From contig JAGKXC010000047.1 of the NCBI GenBank assembly GCA_021151535.1, positions 1 through 15,633 on the forward strand: a stretch of DNA of 15,633 bases, read 5' to 3'. The first letter of the stretch is position 1. Each line of letters starts with the position of its first letter. The notes below the pieces were generated by a model. The model had not been told where the DNA came from. It ran no database searches and was given only the letters and a program-made list of their open reading frames with translations. A program made the translations under genes and the position numbers. Below are positions 1-6,160 of this stretch, piece after piece. This DNA comes from Sphingobacteriia bacterium. GTDB lineage: Bacteria; Bacteroidota; Bacteroidia; NS11-12g; UBA955.

Positions 1-1923
1 CGGACCTAAACCAACAACTGGCAGCGGTTTCACATAAATTGTTAATGTATCATAGAAAGCACAACCATCGCCATCTTTTACACGAACACGGATGGTAGAA
101 TCGCGGTTGATATTAGGGATATACAAATCCTTCATGGTATCACCGTCGATGTAAGTTTCAGCTTTCCAAGGATTATTTAATCCAGTGTCTTTCGTAATAC
201 GGGTCCAATAGTAACTAAATGGGGATTTCCCATGAACAACATTCGCATACAAGCCCATCAAAGTACCCTTACATGCAAAAGTATCTTTGGTCGCTAAGGT
301 TACTTTGGGTGGATCCGGAATAATAACCGTATCCCTATAAATTGTTGGACAGTTAAATGAATTATTAATTGTATGTACTATGATATACTTGCCGCCTTTG
401 TAGAAGGTCATGGTATCAGTTTTCTTGGCACTATAAAATATTTCATTGCTACCCAAACTGTCTCTTACACTCCAACGATAAGAAGCTATACCTTTAAATG
501 TTGCTGAAATTGTAGACAACATTGAGAACTTACCACATTTCAAAATGGTATAAGTACGTTTTGCTGAAGCACGAGGATTTACCTTGATTTTAATTGCTCG
601 AATGGAAATAGAAGGCTTAGGACAATGGTTATCAGAAACCTTAACAGTAAAAGCATAAGACACATCAGAAGCCATACCAATTCCCGGGGTCCATTCAAAA
701 TCGGCATAAGCTAATCGCTTCTGGTTCCAGGATGATTTTGCCGCTACAGTAAACTTAGCTCCCGGAATACCTTTATTCCAATCAATTGTTGTTGTATCTG
801 GGACTGTTTGATTGGGTGTAAACGTAACATCATCTGATTCCACCTTAAATTTAATGGTTTCACCTTCACAGACCTTATATGAAAAAGGGCCATTAATGGT
901 TGGTGCATTGTTGTAACCGCAATCATCTTTTACAATAATCTGCATATCGCGCCTTGTTTTACCTACAATACGCCAAACATTATTTGTATCTTTTCTCCAT
1001 TCCGTCATGTCAATCACCAATACAGCCACTTCATCACATTTTGTGGGTGTAAAAATGATATCTCCAGTACCTGTATCAAAATAGAAACCTCTTGGTGGTT
1101 TTCCTGTAATATTGGGACTACATTTAATTGTAGTTGGTGGAACGCAATATGGGGTTACTGGATTTTTATAAGTAAATGGTGTTGTATACGGAACAGAAGT
1201 ATTCGGCACCCCAGCCAAAGCTGGCGCCAACGAATACGACAAAGAGTCGTAATCTATCGTATCCAAGGCTCCATTGTTGTAATAATACGCTTGGTTACAA
1301 CAAGCAAATGCAATAGGCACGTTACTCAACTGTGGTGATGTATTGCACTTGTTTTTCGATTTATTAATGTTACAGATGTTGATTGTTGTAGTTGTCCAAA
1401 AATCCGCCCATGTTGCGCCAGTAGTAATCGCTGCATTCCTACAACACTGATTATAAGTTATGGTTAATTCACAGTAGGAAGAACCCAATCCAGAAGTAGA
1501 AAATGGCGATTTCGAAATGTCAATAATTGATTCGTAAATATGCTCTTCTACCCCTTCACCAGTATAACTTGTATTGGTAGGTGAGCATGGAGATGAAGCA
1601 GTTGAACAACGAGGGGTAATATCTCGAATACTTACCCTTGACAGAGACATCGAATATCTCGAAGTGCTCTGTCCACCATTATTTCCGGCATACCAATACA
1701 ACAAACTCCAATTCGGCGGAGCACTTGCGCCACGACAGTCGCGATAAAAAGTAATTTTAATTTTGTATTTACCATTACCCAAACATTCGTAGCCCATATC
1801 CGCCCCCATAACGTGATCCGCTTTGGCGTTTTCTACTCCCAAAAAGAGCAAAAACATCATCATCAAACCTTTTAAAAAGGCAGAAATACGCAACTGTTGG
1901 AATTTTAATTGAATAGACACCAT
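1..1923 (-). CDS. Secreted cysteine-rich PKD-like protein, C-terminus beyond the window
   Basis: Reading from ATG at 1923 the minus strand stays open for 641 codons to base 1, so this is the N-terminal part of a larger protein. Residues 1-35 form a signal peptide: basic residues (K7, R12, K18), a hydrophobic MMMFLLFLGV core and an AKA cleavage site before DHVMGAD. The mature start (DHVMGADMGYECLG, then ITFYRDCRG) is a pattern I recognise from large Bacteroidota extracellular proteins with PKD/Ig-like repeats, often ending in a type IX secretion sorting domain or a gliding-motility-associated C-terminal domain; that end is not visible here. I count about 21 cysteines in the 606 mature residues, including two CC pairs (NQCCRN, ACCNQ), which suggests a disulfide-stabilised beta-rich exoprotein. 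The later part repeats Ig/PKD-like strands (CEGETIKF, VSYAFTVKVSDN, RVRVKDGDGC). Substrate or partner is unknown. The family call is fairly sure; an adhesive or surface role is inference. Confidence 0.8.
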   Translation of the reverse strand, partial: MVSIQLKFQQLRISAFLKGLMMMFLLFLGVENAKADHVMGADMGYECLGNGKYKIKITFYRDCRGASAPPNWSLLYWYAGNNGGQSTSRYSMSLSRVSIRDITPRCSTASSPCSPTNTSYTGEGVEEHIYESIIDISKSPFSTSGLGSSYCELTITYNQCCRNAAITTGATWADFWTTTTINICNINKSKNKCNTSPQLSNVPIAFACCNQAYYYNNGALDTIDYDSLSYSLAPALAGVPNTSVPYTTPFTYKNPVTPYCVPPTTIKCSPNITGKPPRGFYFDTGTGDIIFTPTKCDEVAVLVIDMTEWRKDTNNVWRIVGKTRRDMQIIVKDDCGYNNAPTINGPFSYKVCEGETIKFKVESDDVTFTPNQTVPDTTTIDWNKGIPGAKFTVAAKSSWNQKRLAYADFEWTPGIGMASDVSYAFTVKVSDNHCPKPSISIRAIKIKVNPRASAKRTYTILKCGKFSMLSTISATFKGIASYRWSVRDSLGSNEIFYSAKKTDTMTFYKGGKYIIVHTINNSFNCPTIYRDTVIIPDPPKVTLATKDTFACKGTLMGLYANVVHGKSPFSYYWTRITKDTGLNNPWKAETYIDGDTMKDLYIPNINRDSTIRVRVKDGDGCAFYDTLTIYVKPLPVVGLGP

Positions 1924-2076
1924 CAGAAAAAACGAATTTAAGGATTAAATGCTTAATTTTCTTTACAATTGATGCAAATTAGAATCCACAATTTGTGAAA
2001 AATGCAAAATTTATTTTACACTAATTTGAAATCGGTTTAAAAGAAAATCTACACTATGGTAGACAAAGGCAAATTC
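1924..2076. other. Intergenic, AT-rich, short palindrome
   Basis: 153 bp between the unrecognised 2077-2820 gene and the secreted-protein gene, both read leftward. It holds the weak terminator-like hairpin at 2041-2063 and a small CACAATTTGTG palindrome at 1987-1997. I found no clean TTTG / TAnnTTTG pair on the minus strand, so a separate promoter for the secreted protein is not demonstrated. Confidence 0.4.
2041..2063 (-). terminator. Weak possible terminator after the 2077-2820 gene
   Basis: On the minus strand, TCTAC / GTAGA form a 5-bp stem around a 6-base loop (2048-2063), followed by TTTTCTT. It lies 14 bases past the stop codon. The stem is short and mostly A/T, so the call is tentative. 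Confidence 0.3.
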
Positions 2077-2820
2077 CTAAACGAAGCCTAACAAATTTTT
2101 AAGATTTACCCAAACCCGTTTTTTTAACTCCACATTCGCAATCATTGTTGAGAATGAAGGCAATAAAATTAGGGAAACACCTTGATATTCAATCATTTTA
2201 AAATGTTCAAGATTGGGGTTGGTTAATCTTCTATTAGTCCAAACTAGCACATATTTCACATTGAATTCTTTCCAAATTTCAGGTAGTAATCCAATTGTAT
2301 TTTCTGAAATCAACGACTTCATGATAGCAGATTGGTGCAACCCAATCATAGCAAAATCAGTAGACTGCAAATTATCTCCATTTAACTTAATAGCCTGCAT
2401 CAATTTCGGATAGGCTTCCATTGCCATAGATTGCATTGGATTATCCGCTGTATCAAAAAACAAATTCAAAATCTGAACTGATTGTTTTATTTCAACGGTT
2501 ACTGGTTGCACCTTTTCTAAATTTTCAGCAACCTTTATATCGTTTTCAGTAGTATTTGATAAAGAGTTAATTGAATCCGTATTATGAGTGACATCTATTT
2601 CTTCGGGGGTGGAAATTGCATTTTTTGTATTTTCTTGAGATGAATTGGGTGCAATTTGATTGGAAGTAGACACCGTTTCATCGCCCGTAGAAACAGAATT
2701 CAAGGACTTGGTATTCAGAGAATTAAGCAATTCAACATCCGCATCTATGCAATAAACTCCTTTTTCAAAAAGTGAAAAAAGGAATAACGGATTTTCAATT
2801 TTATGACCAAAATCACTCAT
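2077..2820 (-). CDS. Hypothetical protein with acidic Ser/Thr/Asn-rich linker and C-terminal alpha/beta domain
   Basis: I do not recognise this 247-aa protein with certainty. Residues 1-35 are a compact segment (NPLFLFSLFEKGVYCIDAD) with no signal peptide or membrane helix, so it is probably cytoplasmic. Residues 36-105 are low-complexity, rich in S, T, N, E and D, and look disordered. Residues 110-247 alternate predicted strands and helices (LNLFFDTADN, DFAMIGLH, KYVLVWTN, YQGVSLILLPS, then a helix ending LKNLLGFV), like a Rossmann-type alpha/beta fold. This layout resembles conserved Bacteroidota hypotheticals of similar length, and loosely the DNA polymerase III psi-like / uracil-DNA-glycosylase-like fold; that likeness is from memory and weak. 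The start is ATG at 2820, 34 bp from the divergent ilvE start, so the two genes share an upstream region. It ends 153 bp before the secreted-protein gene. Confidence 0.65.
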   Translation of the reverse strand: MSDFGHKIENPLFLFSLFEKGVYCIDADVELLNSLNTKSLNSVSTGDETVSTSNQIAPNSSQENTKNAISTPEEIDVTHNTDSINSLSNTTENDIKVAENLEKVQPVTVEIKQSVQILNLFFDTADNPMQSMAMEAYPKLMQAIKLNGDNLQSTDFAMIGLHQSAIMKSLISENTIGLLPEIWKEFNVKYVLVWTNRRLTNPNLEHFKMIEYQGVSLILLPSFSTMIANVELKKRVWVNLKNLLGFV

Positions 2821-2839
2821 GGATTGAAATGAATTAACT

Positions 2840-2847
2840 TACCTTTG
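2840..2847 (+). promoter_or_regulatory. Putative -7 element for ilvE
   Basis: TACCTTTG is an exact match to the Bacteroidota -7 consensus TAnnTTTG and lies 7 bases before the ilvE ATG at 2855. Transcription would then begin about 2-3 bases upstream of the start codon, giving a nearly leaderless mRNA. No good -33 TTTG is present at 19-21 bp spacing. The identical octamer precedes pruA. Confidence 0.4.
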
Positions 2848-2854
2848 TTATCAA

Positions 2855-3916
2855 ATGGGATTCGAAATTACAATTCAAAAGTCAGAAAATAGTCGTATCG
2901 GCAATTTTGACCCACAAAATATTGGATTTGGTAAAATTTTCACTGATCACATGTTCCTGGCCAACTGGGATGGCAAAACTTGGACAAACCCAAGAATTGT
3001 TCCCTACGGCCCATTGGAATTGAGTCCAGCTACTTCTGCCATTCACTATGGACAAGCCATTTTTGAAGGCATGAAAGCTTTCAAGAACATGAGCAATGGA
3101 AAAACATTGATTTTTCGCCCATTAGAAAACTGCCATCGATTGAATCGTTCTGCGGAAAGAATGGTTATGCCAAGTGTTCCGGATGATTTATTCATGGAAG
3201 GTTTAACCCAATTGTTGGAGATCGACGAAGAATGGATTCCAAAAACTGAAGGCGGTGCGCTTTACATTCGCCCTTATATGTTTGCAACCGATGATTTTAT
3301 TGGTGTAAAACCTTCTGAAACATTCATTTTTGCTATTTTCTGCTGTCCTGTTGGCCCATATTACAACAAAGCATTGAAAATCAAGGTTGAAGATGAATTT
3401 TCAAGAGCCGCTCCTGGTGGTGTTGGATTCACAAAATGTGCTGGCAACTACGGTGCATCCATGTATCCAACTTTAAAAGCCCAACAAGAAGGTTTTGACC
3501 AAGTACTTTGGACGGATCCTGTTTCTCACCAATGGGTTGAAGAAACTGGCACTACAAATTTATTTGCGGTGATTGGCGATACTGTGATTACCCCAGCACT
3601 TACCCCAACATTGTTGGCAGGTATTACCAGAGACAGTGTGATTCAAGGCTTAAAGCACTTAGGTTATAATGTAGAAGAACGCGGTTTGAGTGTAGATGAA
3701 TTGAAAGCAGCTTGTAAAAATGGCAGCTTAAAAGAGATCTTCATTACTGGCACTGCGGCAACATTGATTTCCATTCAAGGATTTGGCCATAAAGGTGAAT
3801 ATTTTGAAGTATTAGACAATGGAAACACAGATGCTTCTCAAAGTATAAAGAACTTTTTGGATGCTATCCGCTACGGAAAAGCCGAAGACGTTTTCAACTG
3901 GAATGTTGAAATTTAA
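2855..3916 (+). CDS. ilvE: Branched-chain amino acid aminotransferase
   Basis: This PLP enzyme transfers the amino group between glutamate and the 2-oxo acids of leucine, isoleucine and valine, the last step of their synthesis and first of their breakdown, in the cytoplasm. The 353-aa length fits the larger (type II, eukaryote-like) branch of class IV transaminases. Visible landmarks are YGQAIFEGMKAF (65-76), RPLENCHRLNRSAERM (88-103), the YIRPYMFATDDFIGV stretch near 137-151, GGVGFTKCAGNYG with K194 as the expected Schiff-base lysine, VEETGTTNLF (228-237) that contacts PLP, and PTLLAGITRDSVI (251-263) for phosphate binding. The start at 2855 fits the exact -7 element directly upstream. It is divergent from the 2077-2820 gene and convergent with the barrel anti-sigma gene, with 9 bp between the stops. 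No missing catalytic residue was seen. Confidence 0.95.
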   Translation: MGFEITIQKSENSRIGNFDPQNIGFGKIFTDHMFLANWDGKTWTNPRIVPYGPLELSPATSAIHYGQAIFEGMKAFKNMSNGKTLIFRPLENCHRLNRSAERMVMPSVPDDLFMEGLTQLLEIDEEWIPKTEGGALYIRPYMFATDDFIGVKPSETFIFAIFCCPVGPYYNKALKIKVEDEFSRAAPGGVGFTKCAGNYGASMYPTLKAQQEGFDQVLWTDPVSHQWVEETGTTNLFAVIGDTVITPALTPTLLAGITRDSVIQGLKHLGYNVEERGLSVDELKAACKNGSLKEIFITGTAATLISIQGFGHKGEYFEVLDNGNTDASQSIKNFLDAIRYGKAEDVFNWNVEI

Positions 3917-3925
3917 TATTCTTAT

Positions 3926-5434
3926 TTAGAATCTTCTTAGCAAACTAAAGCCAAATCCATAAAAGGATTTGCTGTACAACTTGCTGCTGCGATTATCGTA
4001 GAAAGCTTGCAAATTCACATTTGGTTCAATTACAATGGTGTAATTTTTTGAAATTGCAAAACTCGGCCCTACCGCCAACTTCAAATCCATGGTAGTTAAT
4101 TTAGCCTTATCAATGGTATGATATTCAAAATCGCTAAAATAGTAACCACTTGTTTTCAAGGTTCTACCTGGGGCAATTTGCATTCCTAATCTTACAGGAA
4201 TCTTTCCAATCATTGCATGTTTACGCAAAATCAAAGGAACAGACAACTTATTGATTCTATATGAAATCTGGCCAATAGTTGTTTGCAATTCAGTGATTGT
4301 AGAATCAACATGAATTACTTGGCGATTCCCTTGGTTGGGATAATCAATCAACACAACACTATCATGAACTTCATAGGTTTTCCAATCATGTTTTTGCCAT
4401 TCTCCATTACCTATCCATTCACCATACGTAGCGCCAATTCCAACCATCAAATCGCCACCAATATCTTTTAAACCTGCCAACTGATACTGCGCATTATATT
4501 GCGAACCCAAAATACTCAAAGGCAAAGTGGGATCAAAATTCAATAATACCCTACTTCCAGTTGCTGCTCCAAATTCAAGGAAATATGGCGATTGAGGTGG
4601 ATTTTTAGGTGCATGTGCGAATAAATCTTCCCCCTTCCTCTCTACATATTCCGGAATTGCATATTGTGGCTCCATGGGTATCACTTCTAAACCTCTTGAC
4701 CAAATGAGGAATTCAGATTCTTGGGCGATATTTTCTTGAAATTTGGTTTGGGTTTGATCAAGTTCAATGGCATTTGGCACATCAATATGTGTTTGACCTA
4801 CAACAGGTTGAGCAATTGGATTAGACGCGATTTTTGATTCTACTATCTGTAACTGAATACCAGCATTGGATTGAATGCTATTTACTTCCAACCTTTCAAG
4901 GCTAGTTTGATTTAGATTTTGATTAAAATATTCTAATCCACGTTGGTCAACTCCTGCGCGTAATACTTTTCGTTTAGACTGCTTCATAGACGCGTTCAAA
5001 TCTACGTTTCTATGCGAGGTTAATCCAGCGTTCGCTAAATCATGTTTACGTAAAACAATTCCTTCTTGCTTAACTTCATTTGAAGTTGGTGCATACTGCG
5101 AATTTCTTGAATCCTTTTCAGCAACTACTGAATGTTTAGACTCATGATGAGCAACTTTTTGATGATTCTTTTTCGCTGACTTCCTAACGGATAACTGATT
5201 AATTACCAGAGATTCTTTGCCCGATTTCGACTGGTAAGTATTCCATGAATAATATCCCAAACCTGCAGCAAAGAACAATCCTGCTACTACCACAATTCGA
5301 GGCATATAAAAGAAAATTCCTCTGCGTTTCTTTTTCTCGCGCCTATTCATCACTTCTTCGAAGCTAACACGCTGATTTAATGGCGATTCTAAATCGCGCA
5401 ATTTGTCTTGTATGTTGGGATCAAAGAATGACAT
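3926..5434 (-). CDS. Dual-membrane-spanning anti-sigma-like protein with C-terminal outer-membrane beta-barrel (Dma-type)
   Basis: 502 aa. Residues 1-39 are a charged cytoplasmic segment (IQDKLRDLESPLNQRVSFEEV, then REKKKRR) resembling the short sigma-binding N-termini of Bacteroidota anti-sigma proteins. Residues 40-65 form one hydrophobic helix (MPRIVVVAGLFFAAGLGYY), oriented N-in by the basic cluster before it. Residues 66-280 are a long polar Lys/Ser/Gln/Asn-rich linker. From about 283 (YFLEFGAATGSRVLLNF) to the end, amphipathic strands typical of the PorT/OMP_b-brl class alternate, finishing YGFGFSLLRRF with the terminal Phe common in outer-membrane barrels. One chain could thus touch cytoplasm and outer membrane at once. 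The ATG shares its A with the stop of the sigma gene upstream (TAATG), implying translational coupling and a cognate pair. The topology matches Dma anti-sigma proteins reported in Bacteroides thetaiotaomicron. Sigma binding is inferred, not visible. Confidence 0.75.
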   Translation of the reverse strand: MSFFDPNIQDKLRDLESPLNQRVSFEEVMNRREKKKRRGIFFYMPRIVVVAGLFFAAGLGYYSWNTYQSKSGKESLVINQLSVRKSAKKNHQKVAHHESKHSVVAEKDSRNSQYAPTSNEVKQEGIVLRKHDLANAGLTSHRNVDLNASMKQSKRKVLRAGVDQRGLEYFNQNLNQTSLERLEVNSIQSNAGIQLQIVESKIASNPIAQPVVGQTHIDVPNAIELDQTQTKFQENIAQESEFLIWSRGLEVIPMEPQYAIPEYVERKGEDLFAHAPKNPPQSPYFLEFGAATGSRVLLNFDPTLPLSILGSQYNAQYQLAGLKDIGGDLMVGIGATYGEWIGNGEWQKHDWKTYEVHDSVVLIDYPNQGNRQVIHVDSTITELQTTIGQISYRINKLSVPLILRKHAMIGKIPVRLGMQIAPGRTLKTSGYYFSDFEYHTIDKAKLTTMDLKLAVGPSFAISKNYTIVIEPNVNLQAFYDNRSSKLYSKSFYGFGFSLLRRF

Positions 5435-5982
5435 TAGCTTACAACAAAAGATTTATAGTGAGGATTTCTTTTCAAATATTCCAATTGCAAGGCCTTTCTT
5501 GCTTTTGAAAATTGCGATCTAGAAGTACCTTCATCGATGTTTAGCATTTCTGCTATTTCTTTATGACTAAATCCTTCAATCGCATACATATTAAAAACTG
5601 TACGATAACCAGTAGGAAGTGCTTCTACCAAATCCAAAATTTCAACTACCTGCAATTGATTTAAGCTATTGTCTTCAAAACCATACTTATATTCATCTTG
5701 CGTAAGAGAATCCCAGATCAACTTCCTTGCACGAATTTTATTAATACATTGATTCACCGTAACCCTTCGCATCCATGTTTCCAAGGAGCTTTCGAAGCGA
5801 AAGTTAGACAGGTTATCATATATTTTAACAAAACTCTCCATGAGTGCGTCTTCGGCTTCTTCCTGATTGTTACAATAACGTTTACAAAGTGCAAACAACT
5901 TTTTAGAAAAGCGATCCCACAACTCGCGCTGACTTCTTCGGTCTTCGCGCTTGCAGCCATCTACCATTTCTTTTTCCGTCAT
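5434..5982 (-). CDS. ECF (extracytoplasmic function) RNA polymerase sigma factor
   Basis: At 182 aa this has the two-domain ECF layout. Sigma region 2 spans about 17-86 (SQRELWDRFSKKLFALCKRYC, EEAEDALMESFVKIYDNLSNF for core binding and -10 recognition, then LETWMRRVTVNQCINKIR). Region 4 spans about 115-168 (LPTGYRTVFNMYAIEGFSHKEIAEML with the helix-turn-helix near 139-165), which reads the -35 element. The region 4 wording is typical of Bacteroidota ECF21-like factors, the group that pairs with barrel-bearing anti-sigmas. The ATG at 5982 is followed 549 bp later by TAA overlapping the anti-sigma ATG by one base, so the two form an operon. Two GAACTTT boxes and an inverted AACTTTCAGG pair lie directly upstream and could be autoregulatory sites, since ECF -35 elements usually contain AAC. 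The target regulon is unknown. Confidence 0.93.
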   Translation of the reverse strand: MTEKEMVDGCKREDRRSQRELWDRFSKKLFALCKRYCNNQEEAEDALMESFVKIYDNLSNFRFESSLETWMRRVTVNQCINKIRARKLIWDSLTQDEYKYGFEDNSLNQLQVVEILDLVEALPTGYRTVFNMYAIEGFSHKEIAEMLNIDEGTSRSQFSKARKALQLEYLKRNPHYKSFVVS

Positions 5983-6160
5983 GCTTGAACTTTAATTTCA
6001 TTTGAACTTTCAGGAAGTTTGGAGGTTTGACATACCCTAAATCCAATTCGTTGCCTGAAAGTTGAATTATTTTCACAATTTTCGGAAAATTAATATCGTT
6101 TTCCACAAATGGTGGTTTAATTTTTCAATGAAATTAAATAATATCTATTTTTTTAGCATC
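5983..6160. promoter_or_regulatory. Divergent control region between the ECF sigma gene and the GH3/serine-hydrolase gene
   Basis: 178 bp lie between the two divergent starts. The region holds a direct repeat TTGAACTTT (5985-5993 and 6002-6010), a perfect 10-bp inverted repeat AACTTTCAGG / CCTGAAAGTT (6005-6014 and 6054-6063), and a palindrome AATTTTC-G-GAAAATT (6077-6091). TAATTTTT at 6118-6125 is a one-mismatch -7 element that would place a rightward transcript start near 6130. I infer joint control of both genes from this arrangement. Confidence 0.45.
6005..6063. repeat. 10-bp perfect inverted repeat, candidate operator or ECF promoter pair
   Basis: AACTTTCAGG at 6005-6014 is the exact reverse complement of CCTGAAAGTT at 6054-6063, with 39 bp between. 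Both arms read GAACTTTC or CAACTTTC outward-in, similar to the AAC-containing -35 boxes of ECF promoters. The spacing is too wide for a simple RNA hairpin, which favours a protein-binding or paired-promoter role. Confidence 0.5.

Noticed and set aside
744..926. Small minus-strand ORF of 60 codons
   Set aside because: A shadow of the secreted-protein frame, which is open through this entire region.
6062..6160. ATG 6062 or 6128 as start of the fusion enzyme
   Set aside because: They place extra hydrophobic or aromatic residues before an already complete signal peptide, and 6062 overlaps the 10-bp dyad; 6128 remains possible.
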